A stretch of 43,788 nucleotides of DNA from NCBI GenBank assembly GCA_021372005.1, contig JAJFVC010000043.1, positions 1 through 43,788 of the forward strand. The letters are read 5' to 3'. Shown piece after piece: positions 15,221 through 23,474 of this stretch (the stretch's first letter is position 1; each line of letters starts with the position of its first letter). The notes below the pieces were generated by a model. That model did no database searches. It saw nothing but the letters and a program-made list of their open reading frames with translations, and had not been told where the DNA came from. The DNA is from Planctomycetaceae bacterium. GTDB lineage: Bacteria; Planctomycetota; Planctomycetia; Pirellulales; Thermoguttaceae. The position numbers and the translations under genes were made by a program.

Positions 15221-16312
15221 ATGGCGATCGGCTTGGGGGTGATCGGTTGCGGCATCGTTGCTCGGTTTCACGCTCGGGCGGCGGCGGAGCTTCGCGGTGT
15301 CAAGTTGGCGGCGTGTTTTGATCGGGTTCCCGCGGCGGCGGACCGGCTGGCTGAGGAATTCGGCTGCAAGGCCTATCACGACTTGGACCGGATGCTGGCC
15401 GATCCGGCCGTTCAGATGGTGGCCGTTGCGACGCCCAGCGGCGTGCATCTCGAACCGGCGCTGGCCGCGGCTCGGGCCGGAAAGCACGTGATCGTCGAGA
15501 AACCGTTGGAGATCACGCTGCGCCGTTGCGATCGGATCATCGAGGCGTGCGATCGGGCGGGCGTGACGCTGTCGACGATTCTTCCGACACGGTTTTTCGA
15601 ATCGAGCGTCGAGATCAAGCGGGCGATCGAGCAGGGCCGGTTCGGCCGATTGACTCTGGGCGACGCGATCGTGAAGTGGTATCGCGACCAGGCGTATTAC
15701 GACAGCGGGGCGTGGCGCGGCACATGGCGGCTTGACGGCGGCGGCGCGCTGATGAACCAGGCGATCCACAGCGTCGATCTGCTCACTTGGTTGATGGGGC
15801 CGGTCGTCGAGGTTTGCGCGCAGGTCGGCCTGTTGGCCCATCGGCGAATCGCGGTCGAAGACGTGGCAGTGGCCACCCTGCGGTTCGCCAACGGGGCGTT
15901 GGGCGTCATCGAGGCCTCGACGGCGGCGTATCCCGGCTATGCCAAGCGGATCGAGATCCACGGCGACGCCGGATCCGCGGCGATGGAAGAAGACCTTGTG
16001 AGGTGGGATTTCGCCAAGCCTGACCGGCGCGACGCGGTCATTCGTCGTCGGATGGCCGAGCGGAAAAACGCGTGCGGCGGCGCGGCCGATCCGAAGGCCA
16101 TCGGGCATTACGGCCATGTGTTGCAATTCCAGAACGTGTTGGCGGCGCTCCGAAAGGGCGAAAAACCCTTGATCGACGGACGCGAGGGGCGCCGCTCGGT
16201 GGAGATCATTTTGGGCATGTACAAATCGGCGGAGACCGGCCGGGCGGTGACGCTGCCGTTGGCCGCCGATCCGACGCTGAAGGCCCGAAAATCCGGCTCG
16301 CCGGGCTCTTGA
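15221..16312 (+). CDS. Gfo/Idh/MocA family oxidoreductase
   Basis: A 363-aa NAD(P)-dependent dehydrogenase. N-terminal Rossmann fold with GVIGCGIVARFHARA (1-20), the EKP motif at 93-95 (VIVEKPLEITL) carrying the usual catalytic lysine, and the C-terminal domain with GGGALMNQAIHSVDLL (His183, Asp185). Such enzymes oxidise or reduce sugars, inositols and amino sugars, and planctomycetes carry many copies. GAAGGAG lies just before the ATG. The substrate is unknown. The next gene, a lipid acyltransferase, follows after about 120 bases. Confidence 0.92.
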   Translation: MAIGLGVIGCGIVARFHARAAAELRGVKLAACFDRVPAAADRLAEEFGCKAYHDLDRMLADPAVQMVAVATPSGVHLEPALAAARAGKHVIVEKPLEITLRRCDRIIEACDRAGVTLSTILPTRFFESSVEIKRAIEQGRFGRLTLGDAIVKWYRDQAYYDSGAWRGTWRLDGGGALMNQAIHSVDLLTWLMGPVVEVCAQVGLLAHRRIAVEDVAVATLRFANGALGVIEASTAAYPGYAKRIEIHGDAGSAAMEEDLVRWDFAKPDRRDAVIRRRMAERKNACGGAADPKAIGHYGHVLQFQNVLAALRKGEKPLIDGREGRRSVEIILGMYKSAETGRAVTLPLAADPTLKARKSGSPGS

Positions 16313-16434
16313 GCGGTCCGTCGCCATTTTTCGTGGCGGTCGACGCGGCCTGTGGCCTGAAAATATCGCTCTTCCCCCGAAACGGCCGTTTTGCGACAAT
16401 AGCCGCCGGCGTTTTTGGCAGGGAGTCGTTCACG

Positions 16435-17355
16435 ATGCAAGCTCGTCGGGTCGTTGATTACGGGGTGTATTGGGTCGTGCGGGTTTTGGTCTGCGTGGCC
16501 CAGGCCGTGCGGATCGAAACCGGTCAACAGATCGCGCGGCTGCTGGCTTGGCTGTTTTGCGATGTGCTGCACGTGCGGTCGGGCGTGGTGGACGACAATT
16601 TGGCCCATGCGTTTCCCGAAATGTCGGCGACCGAGCGGTTGCGGCTGGCCCGACGCATGTGGGAACATCTGTTCGTGATGGTCATCGAGGTGGCGCACGC
16701 GCCGCGCAAGATTCACGAGACCAACTGGCGCCGATACGTAACGCTGGCGAACAGCGCTGAGTTGGTCGAATATTTGCTGGACGATCGGCCGGTGCTGATC
16801 GTGTCGGCACATCTGGGCAATTTCGAAGCAGGCGGCTACGTGTTGGGCGTTTTGGGATTCCCGACCTACACGATCGCCCGCACGCTCGACAATCCGTATC
16901 TGAATCGGTTCATCGGTCGGTTTCGCGGCGCGACGGGCCAGCATATCATTCCGAAGAAGGGCGGGTTCGATCAGATCCTCGAGGTGTTGGCGCGCGGCGG
17001 CGCGATGACTTTCTTGGCCGATCAATACGCCGGGCCCAAGGGCTGCTGGGTGGAGTTTTTCGGCCGTCCGGCCTCGGCCCACAAGGCCATCGCGCTGTTG
17101 GCGCTGAGGAACAACGCGCGGCTGTCGGCCTCGGCGATTCGACGACTCGACCGGCCGCTGCATTTCGAGTTGATCAACTATGCGACGGTCGACCCGCATG
17201 AGGTCGGCAACACGATCGGCACGGTCCGTGAGTTGACCCAATGGTATACCGCGCGGCTGGAAGAGCTGATCCGCATCGTGCCGGATCAATACTGGTGGCT
17301 GCACCGCCGGTGGAAGGACACGCGCGAGAAGAAACGCGCGAAGCAGGCCGCGTGA
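16435..17355 (+). CDS. LpxL/HtrB-like lysophospholipid (lipid A) acyltransferase
   Basis: A 306-aa inner-membrane-associated acyltransferase. The HX4E catalytic motif is SAHLGNFEAGG (His126, Glu131), preceded by VVDDNLAHAFPEMS, which matches the VxxNLxxAFPE motif of this family, and followed by PKKGGFDQIL and FLADQYAGPKGCWVEFFGRPA. Members add secondary acyl chains to lipid A or make related lipids, which suggests a lipopolysaccharide-like outer membrane. The start is at the ATG at 16435, with GGGAG upstream; the longer frame overlaps the previous gene. A 12-bp palindrome AAACGGCCGTTT (16380-16391) lies about 45 bases before the start. It converges on the GNAT gene, with 4 bases between stops. 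Confidence 0.9.
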   Translation: MQARRVVDYGVYWVVRVLVCVAQAVRIETGQQIARLLAWLFCDVLHVRSGVVDDNLAHAFPEMSATERLRLARRMWEHLFVMVIEVAHAPRKIHETNWRRYVTLANSAELVEYLLDDRPVLIVSAHLGNFEAGGYVLGVLGFPTYTIARTLDNPYLNRFIGRFRGATGQHIIPKKGGFDQILEVLARGGAMTFLADQYAGPKGCWVEFFGRPASAHKAIALLALRNNARLSASAIRRLDRPLHFELINYATVDPHEVGNTIGTVRELTQWYTARLEELIRIVPDQYWWLHRRWKDTREKKRAKQAA

Positions 17356-17359
17356 CGCT

Positions 17360-18310
17360 CTAGGTCTTTTGCCAAACGCCGCCCTCTTGGACTTTGTGGA
17401 AGCCGAGTTTTTGGAACATCGCGGGCAGCACGGAATCGTTCTTGGGCAACTGAGCGTCGACCTGCGTGATGCCCAGCCGCAGAAACTGGCGGAACGCCTC
17501 GCTCAGTAGAAAAATCGCCAGACCGCGGCGACGATATGGTTCGGCCACGGTGATGTTGATCAGCCCGACCGCGCGACCGGCGGAGGTTGTGCCGCTGGGC
17601 TCCATGCTGCGAAACGTGGCCGAGGCAATGGGCTCGTCGCCGGTCCTCGGCACCAGATCGAACCGCGTCAGGTCGAACTCGCCGACCGTGCAGGCGTCCC
17701 ACCAGGTTTGCGTCGGCGCGTCGATGGTGACCTCGACGATCGTTTGCCGGCGGATTTGCATTTGTCGGCGGTCGATCAACGCCTCGAACCCGTTCAAGTC
17801 GCGCTGCAACAAGACGACTTGCTCGACCTCGCGGTAGCCGCGTGCGGCCAGGGCGCTGCGGACCGTCGCGTCGGAATCGAGGACGCCGGGCAGTTCGCTG
17901 CCGCCGTACAGGCCGGTGTAGAAAGGATTCCGCGGGGCCACGCCGCCGCCTTGGATGGTGCGAGCGCCGCGCTGCCGCAGGTATTGCTCGCAGCGGTCGA
18001 ACAGTCCGTCGGCTACTTCCGCTTCGGCGGGTCCGGGCTGCAACAGCGCCAGGCAGATGACGCCGGCGTCGGTCGACACGCCCGTTCGATCGGCGTTGGG
18101 GCCGAACCCGGCGTGGGCGAATCCAACCGTTTGGCCATCCTCGCTGGCCAGCCAAAGCCCTTGGTAGTCAAAATAGAGCTTGGCGAAGACCAACTGTTCG
18201 AGCAGGTCGGGCGAGACCGGCTGCCAGAGGCCTGGCTGTCCGGCGCGGCTTCGCCACAGCGAGGCCAGCGTCGGCGGGTCGAAGTTTTTGAACGTGCGAT
18301 ACGTCAGCAT
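17360..18310 (-). CDS. GNAT family N-acetyltransferase, two tandem domains
   Basis: A 316-aa protein that looks like two GNAT folds in tandem. The first (about 1-160) is degenerate; the second (about 170-316) has the acetyl-CoA loop EPYRRRGLAIFLLSEAF near residue 260 and LPKNDSVLPAMFQKLGFHKV near the end, as in working GNATs. The arrangement resembles mycothiol synthase-like double GNATs, but that is only an architectural comparison. The substrate is unknown. The gene stands alone between a convergent gene and the divergent-spaced acyltransferase gene upstream. Confidence 0.8.
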   Translation of the reverse strand: MLTYRTFKNFDPPTLASLWRSRAGQPGLWQPVSPDLLEQLVFAKLYFDYQGLWLASEDGQTVGFAHAGFGPNADRTGVSTDAGVICLALLQPGPAEAEVADGLFDRCEQYLRQRGARTIQGGGVAPRNPFYTGLYGGSELPGVLDSDATVRSALAARGYREVEQVVLLQRDLNGFEALIDRRQMQIRRQTIVEVTIDAPTQTWWDACTVGEFDLTRFDLVPRTGDEPIASATFRSMEPSGTTSAGRAVGLINITVAEPYRRRGLAIFLLSEAFRQFLRLGITQVDAQLPKNDSVLPAMFQKLGFHKVQEGGVWQKT

Positions 18311-18427
18311 GGAGGCAATCGGCGGAGAAACTCGGCGATGTGAAAAAATGGCTTGGGGCCATTCTAAAGGAAACCGAGGCCCACCGAAAGTGAGACAGGC
18401 TTGAAAATCGAGCCCGGACCGCGGCGA

Positions 18428-19585
18428 CTAAGAAATTTCGGAGGGAAAGGACGTCAACGCCGGATCGACCGACGGTTGGGGGCGCGGGTGGCGAGTTTTC
18501 AACCAGGTCGCCAATCGGACGCTCGGCAGCTCGACGAACCGGTACATCAGATCGGCGGCCAACAGACTGGCGGCCATTGCGATCAAAAGCCATCCGATGG
18601 CGAGCGACGGATTGCCGTCGGTCAACCAATGGCCAAGCGAGACGACCAGCCAACCCACCGGATAGTGGATCAAAAATAGACTGTAGGAAATTCGTCCGAG
18701 ATATTGCAGTCGTCGCCCGGCGAGCCAGTCGGTCAGATGGCCGGCGCGTCCGACGCCGTAAATGACCAGTCCGGCAATCAGTGCGATCACGATTTCCAAT
18801 CGCCAGCCGTAGCCGACGCTGGCCGCCATGATCACGGCGAACGCCCAAAACACGATGCGGGGAATCCGACGTTCCAGGGCCCAGTAGGCTAGGGCGCCGA
18901 ACAGCGGCATGCAGAAAAAGTACAACACCCACATGTCGTATTGCGTGCGCAGTGTGACAAACCAATAGAGCGAAAGAAGACCCAACGGCAGGAACAACAG
19001 CATCAGAAGCAACGATCGGACCCAATCGCGCGCCGCACGCTGGGCGATGGCCCACAACAACGCGAACAGCAGGCCGAATTGCAGGTCGATGCACACGAAC
19101 CAAGTGCCCGCCGAAACGTTCCGATAGCCCAAAATATCTTGCAGAAACAACAAGTTGACCCACACGCGCGGCCCTCGCAACGGACTGACCAAGGAGGCGG
19201 CGTGCAGGCCGTAACGCAGCAAAGCGTCCAACGCTACGACGAACAGGATCGTCGCCCAATAGGGGAAGCCGAGTCGCACGACGCGACGCAAGGCGTAGTT
19301 GCCGAAACCCACGAGCGACAGCGACGTGTTGCGGAGCGAATGGGCCGTGACGAAGCCGGCGATCAGAAAAAACACCGGCACGCCGATCCATCCGTACAGC
19401 AGCGCCGTCTGCAAAAACTGCGGCAGCAGGCTGTCGACCGGCTCGCGCAACGGGTGGTAGCGGTGAATGTGGTAACAGGCCACGCCCAACGCCCCCAATC
19501 CACGCAGGGCGTCGAGAAACACGAACCGCCCGGAGCCGACCGACGGCGCCGAAACAGCAAGATTGGGAAATGCTGAATTGCGCAT
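18428..19585 (-). CDS. Acyltransferase family 3 membrane protein (OafA/YrhL type)
   Basis: A 385-aa protein with about 10 hydrophobic segments. FVFLDALRGLGALGVACYHIHRY carries the family's conserved R-G and His signature, and YGWIGVPVFFLIAGFV and FGNYALRRVVRLGFPYW follow as expected. It should move acyl groups such as acetyl onto envelope or exported glycans. I chose the ATG at 19585 (MRNSAFPNL) because the extra upstream codons do not look like protein; there is no clear Shine-Dalgarno sequence, so a nearby start is possible. Confidence 0.87.
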   Translation of the reverse strand: MRNSAFPNLAVSAPSVGSGRFVFLDALRGLGALGVACYHIHRYHPLREPVDSLLPQFLQTALLYGWIGVPVFFLIAGFVTAHSLRNTSLSLVGFGNYALRRVVRLGFPYWATILFVVALDALLRYGLHAASLVSPLRGPRVWVNLLFLQDILGYRNVSAGTWFVCIDLQFGLLFALLWAIAQRAARDWVRSLLLMLLFLPLGLLSLYWFVTLRTQYDMWVLYFFCMPLFGALAYWALERRIPRIVFWAFAVIMAASVGYGWRLEIVIALIAGLVIYGVGRAGHLTDWLAGRRLQYLGRISYSLFLIHYPVGWLVVSLGHWLTDGNPSLAIGWLLIAMAASLLAADLMYRFVELPSVRLATWLKTRHPRPQPSVDPALTSFPSEIS

Positions 19586-19685
19586 GGGCGGTTTGCGTTG
19601 GGGCCTGAGACAGAACAAGAACGGCGCTCTTTCTACGTTGCCCGGGGAAATATAGCTCACCGGGATTCTTAAAAACCACAAGATT

Positions 19686-20501
19686 TTAGTTCTTGTGGGT
19701 TGTTTGCTGATCACTCGCTAGATGTAAATGTTGTGTCAACAGCGAATTGCCGTCTCCCAAAAACGCCGCCATTCGGGAAGAGATGGGCGTGGTGTCGCCG
19801 TCGCGGCGGAGATCGGCTAGGTAGCCTCGCAACAATCCCAGCGACTTGGGGTCGGATTGTAACAGAAAATGGACCCATGCCCAAGCCTCGGCGTAGTCGT
19901 CTTGGGTCATGTCGGCGGCTGAGCGGAGTTGTTCGAGTCGGGGGAGGTCGGGTTGCCAATGTTCGCGGTCGAGTCGGACCAGCAGGCGTGTAAGGTGGGG
20001 GCGATTCAAACCCTGCCGGCCGCGAGGGACTTCGTAGAACTCGGCCAAACCCTCGTCGAGCCACAACGGGATGTTCGAGACGATGCTGTGCAGGTAGCCG
20101 TGCGTGGTTTCGTGGCGCAGGTCTTCGGACATGCGGTCGCCCCATTGGGCGTAAATGGTGAGTTGGGCGTCGGTTTCGACGAAAAAGGCCCGGCGATCGG
20201 GGAATTTTGGGTAGTGCAACCGTATGAAATCGTCGAACCGTTCGGCGTTTTGGAACAGATAGACGTGGATCGGCTCGTCCGACGGGCTCAACGCCAGCCG
20301 ACGGCACAGGTCCGTTCGTTGCGCGGTCAATTCCTCGAACACGCGATGATGGGCCGCCAAGGCGAAATCGCTGTGAATGACCAGTTGATCGCGGACCAGC
20401 GTGTTGCGGTCCGGCGGCGACAGTCGGCTTTTGGGCAGCGAGAGGCAACCGCTCAGCAGAACAACGGAAAATAAGAAAATAAGGAATCGCACGGGGCCCA
20501 T
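19686..20501 (-). CDS. Lipoprotein with DUF1570-like zinc metalloprotease motif
   Basis: A 271-aa predicted lipoprotein. The signal peptide ends in LLSGC, with Cys19 as the lipid-anchored residue. HETTH at 130-134 fits HExxH, and LDEGLAE (Glu150) about 16 residues later supplies the third zinc ligand of a gluzincin-type site. Planctomycetes have many DUF1570 proteins of this kind. It is probably a surface or periplasmic peptidase, not proven. The start lies 37 bases after the ispG stop, so it is probably in the ispG operon. A GC palindrome GCCCGGCGCCGGGC (20514-20527) lies in that gap. Confidence 0.82.
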   Translation of the reverse strand: MGPVRFLIFLFSVVLLSGCLSLPKSRLSPPDRNTLVRDQLVIHSDFALAAHHRVFEELTAQRTDLCRRLALSPSDEPIHVYLFQNAERFDDFIRLHYPKFPDRRAFFVETDAQLTIYAQWGDRMSEDLRHETTHGYLHSIVSNIPLWLDEGLAEFYEVPRGRQGLNRPHLTRLLVRLDREHWQPDLPRLEQLRSAADMTQDDYAEAWAWVHFLLQSDPKSLGLLRGYLADLRRDGDTTPISSRMAAFLGDGNSLLTQHLHLASDQQTTHKN

Positions 20502-20538
20502 CGTACCAAATCGCCCGGCGCCGGGCTACCTGCCGCGG

Positions 20539-21681
20539 TCAACGTCCGCCGGACCGTTCGGCGATCAGGCGGTCCAATTCGGCGGTCAGTCGTTCCAACA
20601 CCGCCTGATAGGAAAAATCGCCGAGCGAGAGGCTGCCGCGCTTCAGGTGGACGGTGTGGACGCCGCACCAGAGGCCCAGGTCGGCGTGGTCGGTTTCGCC
20701 CGGCCCATTCACCCGGCAACCCATCACGGCGATCGTGATCGGCTGGTCGGCGGCGTATCGGGTGGCTTCGCGGACCTGCTGGGCCAGCTCGACGAACGCC
20801 TCGTTTTCGACCCGCGAACAGCTTGGGCAACTGATGATGTTCAACCGGCGTTCGGCCGGCGCGTCGTGCGTCGTGCGTCGTCCGGCGGCCACGTCGTCGA
20901 GGATTTGTTGGCCCGCCTCGACCTCTTCGCGTTTTCGGTCGAACGGCACGGTCAACGACACTCGGAGCGTGTCGCCGATGCCCGCGGCCAAGAGCGGCTC
21001 CAGGGCCAATCGTGTTTTCCAAATTCCCTCGGGCGGCATCCCGGCCTCTGTTACGCCCAGGTGCAGCGGCACGTCGGGGCGTTGGGCCGCGAATCGGCGG
21101 TTCACGTCGACCACCCGGGCCGGATCGGAGTCTTTTAGCGATACGCAATAACGCGTGAAACCGAGCCGATCGAGCAGCTCGCAATGTTCCAACGCGCTGG
21201 CGAGCATCGCGGCGGTCGGATCGGCGTATTTTTGCTTTTCTTGCTGACTCGGATCGACCGAGCCACAGTTGACGCCCACGCGGATCGCACAGTCGTGTTG
21301 GCCGGCTACGTCGACCAGGAATCGGACCTTTTCGGACCATGGACGCTCGGGCTCGTGGTGATGCAGATGGCCGGGGTTGTAGCGGATCTTGTCGACCCAA
21401 GGGGCCACCTGGGCCGCGAGCCGGTAGTTTTCTTGCAGATCGACGGACAGATTGGCCGTGGTGCGGCGGCGGATCTCGGCCAGCGCTCGACAGTCGTTGG
21501 GCGTGTCGACGGCGATTCGGACCACTCCGGCTCCGGCGGCCGCGAGCTGTTCGACTTGGGCCACGGTGGCGGCGACGTTTGTGGTTTTCGTGGCGCACAT
21601 ACTTTGCACCACGATTGGGTGTCCGTCGCCGAGGACCGTCGAGCCGATGTGGACGGCTCTGGTTGGGTTCCGCGCGATCAT
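20539..21681 (-). CDS. ispG: (E)-4-hydroxy-3-methylbut-2-enyl-diphosphate synthase IspG (GcpE)
   Basis: A 380-aa enzyme of the MEP isoprenoid pathway that reductively opens methylerythritol cyclodiphosphate. TIM-barrel N-terminus with [19 protein letters not shown] and [11 protein letters not shown]-terminal [4Fe-4S] site with Cys285, Cys288 (SCPSC) and Cys322 (GCRVNGPGE, Glu329). The length is that of the short bacterial form, without the plant-type insertion. Just before SCPSC, the linker is encoded by three tandem 7-bp units (20863-20883), an unusual coding tract. The leader has no Shine-Dalgarno sequence but three CTCCAAAAA-like units right before the ATG. A DUF1570 lipoprotein gene follows. 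Confidence 0.95.
   Translation of the reverse strand: MIARNPTRAVHIGSTVLGDGHPIVVQSMCATKTTNVAATVAQVEQLAAAGAGVVRIAVDTPNDCRALAEIRRRTTANLSVDLQENYRLAAQVAPWVDKIRYNPGHLHHHEPERPWSEKVRFLVDVAGQHDCAIRVGVNCGSVDPSQQEKQKYADPTAAMLASALEHCELLDRLGFTRYCVSLKDSDPARVVDVNRRFAAQRPDVPLHLGVTEAGMPPEGIWKTRLALEPLLAAGIGDTLRVSLTVPFDRKREEVEAGQQILDDVAAGRRTTHDAPAERRLNIISCPSCSRVENEAFVELAQQVREATRYAADQPITIAVMGCRVNGPGETDHADLGLWCGVHTVHLKRGSLSLGDFSYQAVLERLTAELDRLIAERSGGR
20863..20883. repeat. 7-bp tandem repeat inside ispG
   Basis: GTCGTGC, GTCGTGC, GTCGTCC in direct succession on the plus strand, within the ispG coding region (linker residues around 267-277). A change by one unit would shift the reading frame ahead of the iron-sulfur cysteines. 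Confidence 0.7.
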
Positions 21682-22162
21682 TTTTGGAGTTTTTGGAGTT
21701 TTTTGAGAAAAAAGAGGGTCTCGGCGTTCAAACCGGAGAGTGAGAAGCCTTTATTGGACAACAAGTTGAGTGAAACGGCAAGGGCGTGACGCGATAGGTT
21801 TTTTGGCGGTGGCCCCCCCGCTTTTGTTGGATAGATTAGAGAAACCGGGCGGACTTTGCCGATAAGCAGCTTTGTGCGGGCCTGTCTTGTTGTGTCGAAC
21901 GAAGCGGTGAGACGCCGAGGAGGGGTTCGACGCGCGGTAAGGGTTTCGCAACCCATACCATCGGGCCGGCTGACAACGAAATCGTGCGGCAGCAGCGAAC
22001 TGTCCGATAAAAACAACCAGAGCGTAATCGAAAGGCGGTTTGTCGAGAGCCGTTCGGGGCCGAGGGTCGTTTCAGACGACGGCTTGTCGTGGAGACGACG
22101 GGCGTTTTTTAGGCCGGACGGTCCCGGGGGACACAACCGTAGCCGCGTGAGGAGATACCGCC
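21682..22162. other. Long intergenic region with hairpins
   Basis: A 481-bp divergent region, the longest gap in the window. It contains the ispG leader and promoter (21753-21781), a hairpin GGTAAGGGTT / AACCCATACC with loop TCGC (21936-21959), two small GTCGT/ACGAC hairpins near 22064-22103 followed by GGGCG and six T, and the ribosome-binding site of the 81-aa gene. Open frames in the middle look non-coding. A small RNA or structured leader is possible but unproven. Confidence 0.4.
21753..21781 (-). promoter_or_regulatory. Candidate promoter of ispG
   Basis: Minus strand: TTGCCG (21776-21781), 17 bases, TCCAAT (21753-21758). Transcription would start near 21746, giving a leader of about 65 bases that contains the CTCCAAAAA repeats. 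Confidence 0.35.
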
Positions 22163-22408
22163 GTGAGTCAGGACATTAACGTATTGGCATTGGTCAAAGG
22201 TGCGGAGCGTTACGTGTTTCTCTACGACGACGCCAGCCGGGCCGAGACTTTGCGGACGCTGGGCCGTTACGCCTCGAATCCGGAGCTGAGCTTCACCTGG
22301 TATGACGCCGCGGTGTTGAGCCAGAAGATTCGTCAGGACACGCACAAGTTCGTCTCGACGTCGCGGTTCGAGATGCCATTGCCGTCCGACATGGACGAGT
22401 ATTGTTGA
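22163..22408 (+). CDS. Small protein of unknown function (81 aa)
   Basis: The GTG start at 22163 is well placed after GAGGAGA. The protein begins MSQDINVLALVKGAERYVFLYDD and ends PLPSDMDEYC. It is soluble, mixed acidic and basic, with no membrane segment, repeat or known motif that I recognise. Its good ribosome-binding site and even codon use support a real gene. It lies directly upstream of a Xer recombinase, separated only by a heptamer hairpin. I cannot propose a function. Confidence 0.75.
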   Translation: MSQDINVLALVKGAERYVFLYDDASRAETLRTLGRYASNPELSFTWYDAAVLSQKIRQDTHKFVSTSRFEMPLPSDMDEYC

Positions 22409-22411
22409 AGG

Positions 22412-22494
22412 AGAGATTGGGGATTAGGGATTGGGGATTAGAACGGACCGACGCGGCCCCTGACGCTAATCTCTAATCCCTAATCTCTAATCCC
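22412..22494 (+). repeat. Heptamer inverted repeat between the 81-aa gene and the recombinase
   Basis: Left arm 22412-22441: units AGAGATT, GGGGATT, AGGGATT, GGGGATT then AG, starting 4 bases after the stop. Right arm 22466-22494: CTAATCT, CTAATCC, CTAATCT, CTAATCC then C, ending 12 bases before the ATG at 22507. The arms pair over about 28 bases with a few G-T or mismatched positions and enclose a 24-base unrelated loop. This is the clearest two-arm copy in the window. Confidence 0.9.
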
Positions 22495-22506
22495 TTGAAT
22501 CCTCCT

Positions 22507-23409
22507 ATGCACACCGCGGTTGCAAGGTTTCTGCAATATCTGGCGGTTGAACGCAACGCCTCGGCCTACACGGTCAAGAGTTACCGCGAAGACCTCATGA
22601 CGTTGGCCGAGTATCTGGCCGACAGTCACGGCGGTCGTCCTCCGAAGCCCGGCGACATCACCACGCTCGATCTGCGCGGCTACGTGGCGGCGCTGACCGA
22701 ATCGAACTACGCCAAAACGACGATCGCCCGGCATCTGGCCACGCTGCGCAGCTTCTTTCGGTTTGGGCAGCGCGAGGGTTGGACACAGACGAATCCGGCC
22801 AAGCCGCTGCGCAATCCGCGGAAAGGGCGGTCGCTGCCGCATTTTCTTTCGGCCGACGATCTGGGCCGGTTGTTCGACGCGCCGCCGGACGACCGGCCGA
22901 TGGGGCTGCGCGATCGTGCGATTTTGGAGACGATGTATTCGGCCGGCCTGCGCGTCAGCGAGGTGGTCGGGCTCGACGACGGCGATTTGGATTTCGAGGC
23001 CGGGCTGTTGCGAGTGCGCGGCAAGGGTCGTCGCGAGCGGATGTCGCCGGTCGGCTCATTCGCGGTCCAGGCGTTGCAGCGGTGGCTGCCGGTCCGAAAA
23101 CTGCATGCGAGGATCGCCAAGGGGGCGGCCGCGCCGGTGTTCGTCAACAAGTTCGGTCGCCGGTTGACCACGCGAAGCGTCGCGCGGATGTTGGAAAAAT
23201 ATCTGAAAGCGACGGGCCTGGACGGTCGGACGACGCCCCATTCGTTGCGGCACAGTTTCGCCACGCACCTGCTCGATCGCGGCGCGGACATACGCAGCGT
23301 GCAGGAATTGTTGGGCCACAAAAGTCTCGTGACGACACAGATCTACACGCACGTCAGCACGGCGGCGCTGCGAGAAGTCTACGAGCGGGCCCACCCGAGA
23401 GCGAAGTGA
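22507..23409 (+). CDS. xerC: Site-specific tyrosine recombinase (XerC/XerD type)
   Basis: A 300-aa recombinase that should resolve chromosome dimers at a dif site. N-terminal SAM-like DNA-binding domain (1-90, FLQYLAVERNASAYTVKSYREDL). All catalytic residues are present: Arg149 (SAGLRVSE), Lys173 (GKG), His245 and Arg248 (HSLRHSFATHLL), His271 (LLGHKSLVTTQIY) and the nucleophile Tyr280. Length and motif spacing are exactly those of Xer proteins; sequence alone does not separate XerC from XerD here. I chose the ATG at 22507; a TTG at 22495 is also in frame. The gene is flanked on both sides by heptamer repeats, and no dif-like site was recognised. Confidence 0.9.
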   Translation: MHTAVARFLQYLAVERNASAYTVKSYREDLMTLAEYLADSHGGRPPKPGDITTLDLRGYVAALTESNYAKTTIARHLATLRSFFRFGQREGWTQTNPAKPLRNPRKGRSLPHFLSADDLGRLFDAPPDDRPMGLRDRAILETMYSAGLRVSEVVGLDDGDLDFEAGLLRVRGKGRRERMSPVGSFAVQALQRWLPVRKLHARIAKGAAAPVFVNKFGRRLTTRSVARMLEKYLKATGLDGRTTPHSLRHSFATHLLDRGADIRSVQELLGHKSLVTTQIYTHVSTAALREVYERAHPRAK

Positions 23410-23415
23410 GGAAGA

Positions 23416-23464
23416 AGGGATTAGGGATTAGAACACGACCTTTTTGCTCTAATCCCTAATCCCT
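23416..23464. repeat. Perfect heptamer hairpin between convergent genes
   Basis: AGGGATTAGGGATTAG (23416-23431) and CTAATCCCTAATCCCT (23449-23464) are exact complements of 16 bp, with a 17-base loop. The element fills the gap between the recombinase stop and the stop of the response regulator. A T/A-rich stretch (ATTTTATTT) follows on the plus strand, so it may act as a terminator of recombinase transcription. Confidence 0.9.
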
Positions 23465-23474
23465 ATTTTATTTC

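Noticed and set aside
20514..20527. GCCCGGCGCCGGGC palindrome as a terminator between ispG and the lipoprotein gene
   Set aside because: No T-run follows, and the 37-bp gap suggests one operon; it may be only a GC-rich chance palindrome.
22064..22113. Twin GTCGT/ACGAC hairpins as an intrinsic terminator
   Set aside because: Stems are only 5 bp and there is no upstream gene on that strand to terminate; kept only as part of the intergenic description.
22412..22494. Heptamer repeats as a CRISPR array
   Set aside because: Units are 7 bases with no spacers, and are arranged as complementary arms; no cas genes are present.
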